Source: an uncultured Helicobacter sp.
Lineage (GTDB): Bacteria > Campylobacterota > Campylobacteria > Campylobacterales > Helicobacteraceae
DNA length: 27,873 nt
Direction: 5' to 3'
Assembly: GCF_937906905.1 (NCBI RefSeq)
Contig: NZ_CALERY010000010.1
Coordinates: forward strand, 1 to 27,873
Positions 7,803 through 15,134 of the stretch are shown piece by piece; the stretch's first letter is position 1, and each line of letters starts with the position of its first letter. A model generated the notes under the pieces. That model saw only the letters and a list, made by a program, of their open reading frames with translations. It was not told the origin of the DNA and made no database searches. The translations under genes were made by a program, and so were the position numbers.

Positions 7803-9233
7803 TTACTCCTTGTGTGATGGTGTGTGTGAGCGGATTTTGTCAATAATGCTTGTGCTAGATCTGCCCTGCACAAATTCTATGAGCTTGACTTCTTTAGCAA
7901 ACTCACTGCCTACTACTTCCTTGCCTGCATAATCTGCACCCTTTACAAGCACAGCAGGCTTAATGAGCTTAATAAGCTCTAAAGGCGTGTCTTCTTCAAA
8001 GATTATGACAAAATCCACGCACTCTAGCGCAGCTAGCACGGCAGCGCGATCATCTTGGGGGATTATGGGGCGATTTTCGCCCTTTAGCCTTTTTACCGAG
8101 CTATCGCTGTTGAGCCCTACAATGAGCAAATCCCCAAGCTCTCTTGCCTTTTGCAAGTAGGAGATATGCCCTGCGTGCAGAATATCAAAGCAGCCATTGG
8201 TGAAAATGATTGTTTTCTCTCGTAGGCTTTGTAGCAAGGCTCGCACATCACTTTGTGTGATGATCTTAGAGTCTGCATACGCACCATTATGCAAGAAGCT
8301 AATAATCTCACTTAGGCTGGCAGTAGCACTGCCGATTTTGCCTATCACCACCGCCGCAGCGGCATTGGCAAAATCGCTTGCTTGATAAATATCAAGCCCA
8401 CTACTAAGCCCAAAGGCAAGCGCGGCGATCACGGTATCACCTGCGCCTGTTACATCATAGACTTCCTTGGCGATGGTAGGGGATTTGACAAGGCTATCAT
8501 CTCGCAAAATCGCAATGCCATCTTCACTTAGTGTAACCAAGCAAACATCAAGCTTGCATAGGGCTTGGAGCTTTTTCATCGCAGCTTTTAGGCTTATATC
8601 ATCAGTGATTTGTGTCTGCGTGGCAAGGCTTGCTTCAAGCTTGTTTGGCGTGAGCAGTGTGGCGTTTTTGTATTTGGCATAATCGCTTCCCTTGGGATCG
8701 ACAAGCACAAGGCGATTGCAGCTTCTAGCAAGGCTGATGATACGCTTTGTGAAACTTGGAGTAAGCAAGCCCTTGGCATAATCGCTCAAAATAATCGCAT
8801 CAAAATTATGCAGCTTGTGGCAAAACAGCTCAAAGAGCTCATCTTCTAGCTGCTCTGTGATAGGGGCGGAGTCTTCTCTATCTACGCGCAAAACTTGCTG
8901 GTGTGCTGCTAGAATCCTACTTTTTTGCGTGGTGGGGCGAGGGGTGGGGATAATATATGATATATCAATCCCAAGCCGATCTAGCTCGCCAATAAGCCAC
9001 TTGCCTAAATTATCTTCGCCGATAATCCCGCACATACTCACTCTTGCCCCAAGCGCGCTTAGATTTGCCCCTACATTGCACGCCCCTCCTAGGCGGTTGC
9101 TCTCACTTTGGACATTGACCACTTGCACAGGGGCTTCTGGGGAGATTCTATTGCACGATCCCCAGATATAGTGATCGACCATTATGTCCCCTACGACAAG
9201 GATTCTAGGTGTTTTGTTGTGGAGTCGTATCAT
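7803..9233 (-). CDS. hldE: Bifunctional heptose kinase / adenylyltransferase
   Basis: 476-aa fusion enzyme. The N-terminal PfkB-type kinase (about 1-320) phosphorylates heptose-7-phosphate at O1, with RILVVGDIMVDHYIWG, GGACNVGANLSALG and the catalytic DVTGAGDTVIAA. The C-terminal nucleotidyltransferase (about 340-476) adds AMP and shows TNGCFDILHAGHISYL, GLNSDSSVKRLKG and FVQGRSSTSIIDKI. Both halves look intact, so the bifunctional form is present, as in E. coli. Its start overlaps the hldD stop by 4 bases (translational coupling) and gmhA follows 2 bases after its stop. Confidence 0.95.
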   Translation of the reverse strand: MIRLHNKTPRILVVGDIMVDHYIWGSCNRISPEAPVQVVNVQSESNRLGGACNVGANLSALGARVSMCGIIGEDNLGKWLIGELDRLGIDISYIIPTPRPTTQKSRILAAHQQVLRVDREDSAPITEQLEDELFELFCHKLHNFDAIILSDYAKGLLTPSFTKRIISLARSCNRLVLVDPKGSDYAKYKNATLLTPNKLEASLATQTQITDDISLKAAMKKLQALCKLDVCLVTLSEDGIAILRDDSLVKSPTIAKEVYDVTGAGDTVIAALAFGLSSGLDIYQASDFANAAAAVVIGKIGSATASLSEIISFLHNGAYADSKIITQSDVRALLQSLREKTIIFTNGCFDILHAGHISYLQKARELGDLLIVGLNSDSSVKRLKGENRPIIPQDDRAAVLAALECVDFVIIFEEDTPLELIKLIKPAVLVKGADYAGKEVVGSEFAKEVKLIEFVQGRSSTSIIDKIRSHTPSHKE

Positions 9234-10282
9234 TGCTTATCCTTATGTAGCTTATAAATGCCTTCAATATAGTCAGCTATGCCATCTTCTAAGCTATAAG
9301 CTGGGATATAGCCTAAATCTTGCGTGCTTAGTGAAATATCTGCTTGGGTGTGAGTTTGGAAAAATGTGTAAGGGTTTGTGATATATTCTAGTGTGAAGTC
9401 GCCTAGGGGTGCTAGATTCTCTCTCTTGCTTAAAGCCCCTAGCTCCTTGCGCAAAATCGCAATGATGTCATTAAAGCTGCGGCTAACTCCAAAGCCCACA
9501 TTATAAATCCCGCCTTTTTGCGCATTCATCGCTAGCACATTTGCCGCTACCACATCATCGATATAGACAAAGTCCCTCATCTGCTCGCCAAATTCAAAGA
9601 GCTTTACACAATTGGATTCTAGTGCTTGCAAGCCAAGCTGCAAAATCATCGAAGCTGTTTTGCCTTTGTAAAATTCTCTCCTGCCATAGACATTGAAGTA
9701 GCGTAGCCCCACGATTGGCGCAGTGGGAGAGTCTGCTAGAATCTTGCGCACGCTTATGTCCATAAGCAGCTTTGAGTAGCCATAGATATTTTCTGGGATC
9801 TCGCCAGAGCCTATGGTGTTTGGGGCAGGGGTGTTGCCATAAGTGCCTGCTGAGCTTGCATAAATCATCTTCGCGCCCTTTTGTAGCGTGATATGCAGCA
9901 GCTCTAAAAATGCGTGGTGATTGGTCTCTATCATTAGCTTTTGATTGCTTACGGTGGTATCGCTTATAGCAGCTTGGTGGAATACATAGTCAAAATGCAG
10001 CTCGCGCAATATCTCTAAGCCTTTGGTAATATCAAGGGCTAGCACATCGCCGCTAAAGCCTAGCAGATTTTTAAAATGCCCTAGTGAAGTGGGATTGCCA
10101 CTTGGGAAGCACTCGCCATCGCGGAATTTATCTAGCACGATGATTTTGGATTCTTTATGGTGGGCTTGGAAATACATCGCAAGTGAGCTGCCGATAAAGC
10201 CAGCCCCTCCGGTGATTAAAATACTCTTGCCTGCTAGATTGGGGAGCAGATGCTCTGGGATTTTTGGATTAGGGATAGACAT
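9230..10282 (-). CDS. hldD: ADP-L-glycero-D-manno-heptose 6-epimerase
   Basis: 350-aa extended short-chain dehydrogenase that epimerises ADP-D,D-heptose to ADP-L,D-heptose, the last step of the pathway. The NAD(P) motif is ITGGAGFIGSSL near the N-terminus. The catalytic region shows SSAGTYGNTP and YGYSKLLMD (the YxxxK pair). RYFNVYGRREFYKG is the typical HldD substrate loop. It is slightly longer than usual (310-330), with a short N-terminal extension. It lies 9 bases after gmhB and overlaps hldE by 4. Confidence 0.94.
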   Translation of the reverse strand: MSIPNPKIPEHLLPNLAGKSILITGGAGFIGSSLAMYFQAHHKESKIIVLDKFRDGECFPSGNPTSLGHFKNLLGFSGDVLALDITKGLEILRELHFDYVFHQAAISDTTVSNQKLMIETNHHAFLELLHITLQKGAKMIYASSAGTYGNTPAPNTIGSGEIPENIYGYSKLLMDISVRKILADSPTAPIVGLRYFNVYGRREFYKGKTASMILQLGLQALESNCVKLFEFGEQMRDFVYIDDVVAANVLAMNAQKGGIYNVGFGVSRSFNDIIAILRKELGALSKRENLAPLGDFTLEYITNPYTFFQTHTQADISLSTQDLGYIPAYSLEDGIADYIEGIYKLHKDKQ

Positions 10283-10291
10283 TTTACACTC

Positions 10292-10831
10292 CTATACAGA
10301 AAGAATCGTTTGCATACTCTCGCAAATCGCTAGGGTATTTGGGAGTATGTGGAGATTATCAATAGTGGGGAAACGCTCTTTAGGCAGCTTGCCTACAAGG
10401 AGTTTATGGCGGATTCCGCCCGCTTGCCCTGCTTGCATATCAGTGATTTTATCCCCGATGATGAAGCACTCACTAAGCTTTATATCATAGTCCTTTTTTG
10501 CTTGGTCTATCATACCAGCCCTAGGCTTGCGGCAGATACAATCCTCCACTTCAATATGTGGGCAGAAATACACACTATCAAAGCCAAAGCCTAGCTTAGA
10601 TTTTAGCTCCTGCTGCATATAGGCAGTAAGGGCTTTAAAATCCCCTAGTGTATAGTAGCCACGCCCTATGCCACTTTGATTAGTAACAACAAAGAGCAAA
10701 AATCCCTGCTCTTTGCAAAAGCGCAGCGCGTCAAAAATCCCCTCATTAAAGATAAAGTCCTCTTGCCTATACACATAGCCTAAGTCTTTGTTGATCACGC
10801 CATCTCTATCAAAAAACACCGCCTTTTTCAT
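10292..10831 (-). CDS. gmhB: D,D-heptose 1,7-bisphosphate phosphatase
   Basis: 179-aa HAD-superfamily phosphatase that removes the 7-phosphate (pathway position assigned from family) between the kinase and adenylyl steps. HAD motif I is FFDRDGVINKD, motif II is VVTNQSGIGRG, the zinc-binding loop is CPHIEVEDCICRKP and motif IV is IIGDKITDMQAG. AAGGAG lies 8 bases before the ATG. With hldD, hldE and gmhA it completes the ADP-heptose set in one transcription unit. Confidence 0.94.
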   Translation of the reverse strand: MKKAVFFDRDGVINKDLGYVYRQEDFIFNEGIFDALRFCKEQGFLLFVVTNQSGIGRGYYTLGDFKALTAYMQQELKSKLGFGFDSVYFCPHIEVEDCICRKPRAGMIDQAKKDYDIKLSECFIIGDKITDMQAGQAGGIRHKLLVGKLPKERFPTIDNLHILPNTLAICESMQTILSV

Positions 10832-10881
10832 GCGCGCTCCTTACTTTGGCTCTTTATTAACTACCCTGATTCTCCACATTC

Positions 10882-11652
10882 CTATCGCGCGATTGTAGTA
10901 AGACCTATATAAATATTCCATAAACCAAGCGCAAGCATAGCTATAATACTAAGTAGCATAAATTGCTTTCTATACGCACTAAGCAATCTCCCTAGAATCC
11001 CCACTCCAATCATACTAGGCAAACTCCCTAGCCAAAACACCCCCATCACACATACCGCACTAAACACCACGCCAACCCCACCAAAAGCCCCACTAGATAG
11101 CCATGGAATCTGCGGAATCTGCCCATTTAGCGTATAAAGCGCGAAAAAATACACCAGCCCACAGGGGAGAAGCCCGTTTAATACGCCAAGCACAAATCCC
11201 CCTAGAATCGAGCGCGAGCGTAATGCTGCACTAAATGCCAAGACAAAAAGCGGAAAGCGTTTAATATTTGGCTCAAGAAGAGCTAGAATCTTTGGGAAAA
11301 AAGCAAAACACAGCGCATAGCCAATAAGCAGTGCGCCCACGATGAGACTAACAAACTCACGCCAGAAATGATGAAGCGCAAACGCCCGTCCCAGCAGTGC
11401 AAACACCACACCCACGCAAATATAGCTACACAACCGCCCGATATGATAGAGCGCATGCGAGAGTATGCGCACATGCGGTAAGCTAGAAAATGCCAGCACA
11501 ATCCCCCCGCACATTCCCACACAATGCCCCAGCGATAGTGTCAGCGCACTCACAAACACAAGCCATAGCGAAATGAGAAATTGGCTTGCCGGGATCATTG
11601 CGATAGATTCTGGTGTAGATTCTAGCACGCCACACCCTGCCCTATCCCGCAA
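10882..11652 (-). CDS. TauE/SafE-like (UreH/DsbD-type) integral membrane protein
   Basis: Polytopic membrane protein with about six hydrophobic segments. SLGHCVGMCGGIVLAF near the N-terminus and GGFVLGVLNGLLPCGLVYFF in the middle form the paired Cys/Pro/Gly helices of the DsbD_2/UreH branch annotated as sulfite exporter TauE/SafE family. In related bacteria such proteins accompany metal or cytochrome-oxidase assembly genes; here the neighbours give no such hint, so function is open. The frame opens at a TTG (11652), but the first 18 residues are hydrophilic and carry another TAGAATC-type copy. ATG at 11598, just before a hydrophobic helix, is an equally good start (238 aa). Confidence 0.75.
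   Translation of the reverse strand: MRDRAGCGVLESTPESIAMIPASQFLISLWLVFVSALTLSLGHCVGMCGGIVLAFSSLPHVRILSHALYHIGRLCSYICVGVVFALLGRAFALHHFWREFVSLIVGALLIGYALCFAFFPKILALLEPNIKRFPLFVLAFSAALRSRSILGGFVLGVLNGLLPCGLVYFFALYTLNGQIPQIPWLSSGAFGGVGVVFSAVCVMGVFWLGSLPSMIGVGILGRLLSAYRKQFMLLSIIAMLALGLWNIYIGLTTIAR
10892..10897 (-). promoter_or_regulatory. Possible internal -10 box ahead of gmhB
   Basis: On the minus strand this reads ACTACAATCGCGC, which matches the GCTACAAT-CGCGC context of two other candidate promoters (88 and 16802). It sits in the last codons of the TauE/SafE-like gene, about 60 bases before gmhB, and could give the heptose genes their own transcript. Confidence 0.35.
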
Positions 11653-11671
11653 ACCTAGCTAGCACTAGAAT

Positions 11672-12079
11672 CTACACCATGCGCTTGACAAGATCGCGCC
11701 GATCTAGCCCACGCTTCACGCTTGCTTCAAGCTCTTTTGCGATACTTGGATTTAGGTTACTCATCTCATCAAGAGCTTCGAGCACGAGCTCTGCACGGAC
11801 ATTTGGGTGCTTGCTTAGTGCATAGAGAAAAAAGCGCTTTTGTGTGGTGGTCATATCTAGCTCATCATAGTAGCGAAACAGCCGCCGGACAGCCTGCTCA
11901 AGCTGGTCATTATTGCTACTAGAAAACTCCAGCGGCAATAATAGCGTCTCAAATGTGATGATTTCATCTTCATCTTCGGCAGCGCGCGTGGGGGCTGGCT
12001 TAGTAAAGCGCGCCACCACGATAATACATGCCAAAATCACAAAAATAAACAAACTCAAATAAAACAGCAACTCTTCCAT
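11672..12079 (-). CDS. Conserved-looking membrane-anchored protein, function unknown
   Basis: 135 aa. Residues about 4-25 form one strongly hydrophobic helix (LLFYLSLFIFVILACIIVV), then an acidic linker (AAEDEDE), then a soluble helical domain of about 95 residues containing RRLFRYYDELDMTTTQKRFFLYAL and ending in RRDLVKRMV. This suggests an N-terminally anchored cytoplasmic domain. I do not recognise the family. It heads the leftward gene run, 19 bases before the TauE/SafE-like gene, and diverges from lysA across a 133-base gap. Confidence 0.65.
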   Translation of the reverse strand: MEELLFYLSLFIFVILACIIVVARFTKPAPTRAAEDEDEIITFETLLLPLEFSSSNNDQLEQAVRRLFRYYDELDMTTTQKRFFLYALSKHPNVRAELVLEALDEMSNLNPSIAKELEASVKRGLDRRDLVKRMV

Positions 12080-12108
12080 AGCTTACTCGACTTTTTTGCA
12101 TATTTTGG

Positions 12109-12114
12109 TAGAAT
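12109..12114 (+). promoter_or_regulatory. Extended -10 box upstream of lysA
   Basis: TGGTAGAAT gives a TG-N-TAGAAT extended -10. Transcription from about 12121 would leave a leader of about 90 nt before lysA. No riboswitch fold was recognised in the leader. The divergent gene at 12079 must have its own promoter here, but I could not place it. Confidence 0.45.
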
Positions 12115-12212
12115 TTTAGCTTATTTTTCTCATTTTTGTTAGCAATTACGGGCGCAGGATTATTATCTATAGCTCTGCGCCTTGCCAATCCATAAGCGAC
12201 ACAGGATTTATC

Positions 12213-13535
12213 ATGGAAACTTTCGCCAAAGCCCATAGCTCCATGCTCCACGAGCTTGCCCGCACGCATGGCACGCCACTATATATCTATGATATGGAGC
12301 GAATCAAGCGCAATTTTCTTAGCTTCAAGCAGGCTTTTAGCGGGCGAAAATCTCTCATCTGCTACGCACTCAAAGCAAATGCTAATCTTAGTATCCTAAA
12401 GCTCCTAGCCCAGCTCGGTAGTGGAGCAGACTGCGTATCTATCGGCGAAGTTAGGCGCGCACTGCTAGCTGGAATCCCGCGCTATAAGGTTATATTCTCT
12501 GGCGTAGGCAAGCGCGATGATGAGATAGAAGAGGCATTGAGAGAGAATATTTTATTTCTTAATGTTGAGTCATTTGAGGAGCTAAAACGCATAGAATCTA
12601 TCGCCAAATCGCTCGTGGATTCTCGCACAAATCCCAGCCCAGAATCCACACGCGCTAGAATCTCTATCCGCGTCAATCCAAATATCGATGCCAAAACCCA
12701 CCCCTACATCTCCACAGGATTACACGAAAATAAATTCGGCGTGGATATCGATACAGCCAAGCAAATGTATCTCTACGCACACAAATCCAGCATGCTTGAG
12801 CCTGTGGGGATACATTTCCACATCGGCAGTCAGCTAACAGAGCTCTCGCCACTCATAGAAGCTTCACGCAAAATCGCCAATCTCGCACGCTCGCTTGTCG
12901 CCCTTGGGATTAGTCTGCGGTTTTTTGACATTGGCGGGGGGCTTGGAATATGCTATGAAGATGAAAAGCCCATCGATTTATATGCCTATGCACAGGGGAT
13001 TCTAAGCACGCTTAGTGGCTGTGATTGGACCATTATTTGCGAGCCGGGCAGGAGGATTGTGGGCGATAGTGGGCTACTACTCACACAAGTCATCGGGCAA
13101 AAACACACAAGCCAGAAGCGGTTTGTCATCGTAGATGCGGGTATGAATGATCTTATGCGTCCAGCGCTCTATGGCGCATTTCATCAGCCTATTTTGCTTT
13201 GCGAAAATGGCGCAGAATCTAGCACTACAAATCCCCTTATGCCCGCTGACATTGTAGGACCGGTTTGTGAGAGTAGCGATGTGTTTTGCAGGGATTTTGC
13301 ACTACCTGAAATGCAGGGTGGCGAGCTTATAGGCTTTAGCAATGCTGGGGCGTATGGGCACTCCATGTCAAGCACCTATAACGCTCGGTTGCGTCCTGCT
13401 GAAGTGGGAATCTATACCGATGAAAATGGTGCGCATGCAAAGCTACTGCGGCGTGCAGAGAGCTTTGCAGAGAGCGTGCAAAACGAGCTTGAAGCACTAG
13501 AATCCAATTACCCCAAAACCCTAGAATCCCACTAA
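12213..13535 (+). CDS. lysA: Diaminopimelate decarboxylase
   Basis: 440-aa PLP enzyme that decarboxylates meso-diaminopimelate to L-lysine. The PLP lysine is K54 in YALKANANL. Other family stretches are GSGADCVSIGEVRRAL, PVGIHFHIGSQL, FFDIGGGLGI, CEPGRRIVGDSGLL and the active-site GFSNAGAYGHSMSSTYNARLRP. ATG 12213 has AGGA about 8 bases upstream. Its last 15 bases overlap the 3' end of the convergent YqaA-like gene. It is slightly longer than typical, with a C-terminal tail that includes a TAGAATCC copy. Confidence 0.95.
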   Translation: METFAKAHSSMLHELARTHGTPLYIYDMERIKRNFLSFKQAFSGRKSLICYALKANANLSILKLLAQLGSGADCVSIGEVRRALLAGIPRYKVIFSGVGKRDDEIEEALRENILFLNVESFEELKRIESIAKSLVDSRTNPSPESTRARISIRVNPNIDAKTHPYISTGLHENKFGVDIDTAKQMYLYAHKSSMLEPVGIHFHIGSQLTELSPLIEASRKIANLARSLVALGISLRFFDIGGGLGICYEDEKPIDLYAYAQGILSTLSGCDWTIICEPGRRIVGDSGLLLTQVIGQKHTSQKRFVIVDAGMNDLMRPALYGAFHQPILLCENGAESSTTNPLMPADIVGPVCESSDVFCRDFALPEMQGGELIGFSNAGAYGHSMSSTYNARLRPAEVGIYTDENGAHAKLLRRAESFAESVQNELEALESNYPKTLESH

Positions 13536-13949
13536 TGGCATGATCAGCACGCTATATCGCGCGAGCTTACCTAGCGCGATACCAAGCAAAGCGAGCCACT
13601 GATGATAGCGAGCAAGCCCAAGGGCTAGCGCAAACACATCGCCCACCACAGGCAAAAACACAAAAAACGCATAGACAAATCCAAGCTTTTGGATTCTGGG
13701 GGTGATCGACTCTATGCGTGCGCGAGTTTTGAGGCTAAGCCTAGCAAGCAGCCATGGTGCGCAAAAATACGCCAGATAGTAGCTACTAAAGCTCCCCAGT
13801 GCATTACCAGCAGTAGCCACGCAAAGCACGCTTGCCCAGTCATACCCACCCAGCACAAACCCAACGACAAAGGCTTCTGAAGCCAGCGGATATAGTGTGC
13901 TAGCGATAAAACACACGGCAAATAGCCCAACTAATCCATATTCCAACAA
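13521..13949 (-). CDS. YqaA-like small DedA/SNARE-associated membrane protein
   Basis: 142-aa integral membrane protein. It opens with a hydrophobic helix (YGLVGLFAVCFIASTLYPLASEAFVVGF) and includes GGYDWASVLCVATAGNALGSFSSYYLA and FFVFLPVVGDVFALALGLAR. These are the features of YqaA proteins, the short cousins of DedA flippase-like proteins. The physiological role of YqaA is not established. It converges on lysA with a 15-base overlap of coding ends. Confidence 0.82.
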   Translation of the reverse strand: MLEYGLVGLFAVCFIASTLYPLASEAFVVGFVLGGYDWASVLCVATAGNALGSFSSYYLAYFCAPWLLARLSLKTRARIESITPRIQKLGFVYAFFVFLPVVGDVFALALGLARYHQWLALLGIALGKLARYSVLIMPLVGF

Positions 13950-13992
13950 GCCCCCTTATAACAACAAAATATTTTACAATTTAAGCAAAATC

Positions 13993-14046
13993 AAAAAAAA
14001 AAAAAAAATTTTACAATAAAAAAAAAAACAAAAAAAAAAAAAAAAA
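13993..14046. repeat. Three homopolymeric A tracts (A16, A11, A17)
   Basis: A16 at 13993-14008, A11 at 14018-14028 and A17 at 14030-14046, between the start of the YqaA-like gene and a small plus-strand gene. Such lengths are prone to slipped-strand change. The last tract ends three bases before a -10-like CATAAT, so its length would set the distance to any upstream promoter element. Confidence 0.9.
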
Positions 14047-14048
14047 CG

Positions 14049-14054
14049 CATAAT
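14049..14054 (+). promoter_or_regulatory. -10-like box for the 56-aa gene
   Basis: CATAAT immediately after the A17 tract, about 30 bases before ATG 14085. The spacer and -35 region are entirely poly-A, an arrangement known from phase-variable promoters. Confidence 0.45.
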
Positions 14055-14084
14055 ACAAATCCAACATCAATACAAGGAGCTCAA

Positions 14085-14255
14085 ATGGCTATCTCAAATC
14101 AAGGTTCAAACCAACACAAGCCAATCAAGCCACAGGACAATGCAGCCAATATGCAAAATCCTAACAAAGGCACAAGTGGCACAAATAAGCAGTATGACCA
14201 AAATCAAGGCAACAGGGGCAAGCAGTTTAACCCAAATCAGCAAAACAAAAAGTAG
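14085..14255 (+). CDS. Small Asn/Gln/Lys/Gly-rich hydrophilic protein, 56 aa
   Basis: ATG 14085 is preceded by AAGGAG (14074-14079) at 5-base spacing, the best ribosome site in this region. The frame runs 56 codons to TAG at 14253-14255. The product begins MAISNQGSNQHKP and contains NKGTSGTNKQYD and NQGNRGKQFNPNQ. It has no hydrophobic core, no cysteine, and very high Asn, Gln, Lys and Gly content. It is likely intrinsically disordered and might be a stress-type hydrophilin, but that is inference. It stands alone between poly-A tracts and a hairpin. Confidence 0.72.
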   Translation: MAISNQGSNQHKPIKPQDNAANMQNPNKGTSGTNKQYDQNQGNRGKQFNPNQQNKK

Positions 14256-14286
14256 ATTCTAGGAATCTGCCTACCTTGATCTACTA

Positions 14287-14313
14287 GCCCTAAAGCTCAA
14301 AAGGCTTTAAGGC
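14287..14313 (+). terminator. Hairpin downstream of the 56-aa gene
   Basis: GCCCTAAAGC (14287-14296) pairs with GCTTTAAGGC (14304-14313) with one mismatch and a 7-base loop. It lies 31 bases after the stop and is followed directly by a CTAGAATCCACTTTT copy whose T-run could help release. Plausible terminator, not certain. Confidence 0.4.
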
Positions 14314-14354
14314 TAGAATCCACTTTTATAAAAGCTATTTTCTGCTAATCATTT

Positions 14355-15131
14355 TCACCCTATTGTTTCTTTTTTGTCTATTCTATTTTCTTTCCCTAGA
14401 ATCCACAAAAAATGATCTAAATCTCGTGTGTTTTCATTTTCAAGCCCATAGTGTTTGGCAAACTCATCAATAGCTTGGAGAAATGTATTGTATGTGTCAT
14501 AGTCCTTAAGCTCTTTGTTTGTGAGCTTTTTTCCATAAAAATTTGTGCCTACTAGCTTACTAGGTATATTAAACTTTGCATTGCTTGTATCACTTTTGCC
14601 ATTGTTAAAAAACACCAACACTTCACGCACAAAGCTATCATAGATTCTAAAGGCGTTTTGATTGTGGTGGAAGCAGTATTTTGTCGCAAAGGAGTAAGGA
14701 TTTATGATTATGACTTTGTCTTTGATAGTTTTTTCTAGATTACATTTTGCAATTTGTTTAACAATATCCTTTAATTCATTGTAATTTTGTGGGTTGGCGT
14801 TGCGTATTTTTTGGTGGATTTGTTTGTTAGATTCTAGCTCGGCAATATGTTTAGCAACTTTATAAACACCAAATTTTGATCTTGTAAGATTTGTGCTATA
14901 AAAGCTATCTAACACAGAAACCTTTAGCAGCACATTTTGCAAAGTCTTGTCTTTTTGTATCTGTTGCGTTTCATCTGCTCTTTCAAAAATATCTTCGCTA
15001 CTAAAAATATTTTCAATCACCTTTTCTTGCTCTCGGTAGTTTTTGTATATATCGCCTCTCTCATCGCCCTTCTCGTAAAGCTCTAATTTTTTATCATAAA
15101 GATCTCTCATCTTTTCGTTATGCCTACTCAT
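14355..15131 (-). CDS. Unknown 258-aa protein coupled to the ABC-F gene
   Basis: Soluble and charged. A long N-terminal helical region (MSRHNEKMRDLYDKKLELYEKGDERGD, quoted in parts: MSRHNEKMRDLYDK, LELYEKGDERGD) precedes a C-terminal domain with the conserved-looking stretch YSFATKYCFHHNQ followed by RIYDSFVREVL. I have an impression of similar KYC-H-IYDS stretches in uncharacterised accessory proteins but cannot name the family. The start is 3 bases after the ABC-F stop, with GGGGAG inside the end of that gene, so translation is probably coupled. The DNA is more AT-rich than the genes to its left, consistent with acquisition. Confidence 0.65.
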   Translation of the reverse strand: MSRHNEKMRDLYDKKLELYEKGDERGDIYKNYREQEKVIENIFSSEDIFERADETQQIQKDKTLQNVLLKVSVLDSFYSTNLTRSKFGVYKVAKHIAELESNKQIHQKIRNANPQNYNELKDIVKQIAKCNLEKTIKDKVIIINPYSFATKYCFHHNQNAFRIYDSFVREVLVFFNNGKSDTSNAKFNIPSKLVGTNFYGKKLTNKELKDYDTYNTFLQAIDEFAKHYGLENENTRDLDHFLWILGKENRIDKKETIG

Positions 15132-15134
15132 CTA

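Noticed and set aside
7243..10831. Large minus-strand shadows and plus-strand frames across the heptose cluster
   Set aside because: Frames such as 8815-9171 and 10023-10490 are antisense to well-identified genes with full motifs and show no ribosome sites or domains.
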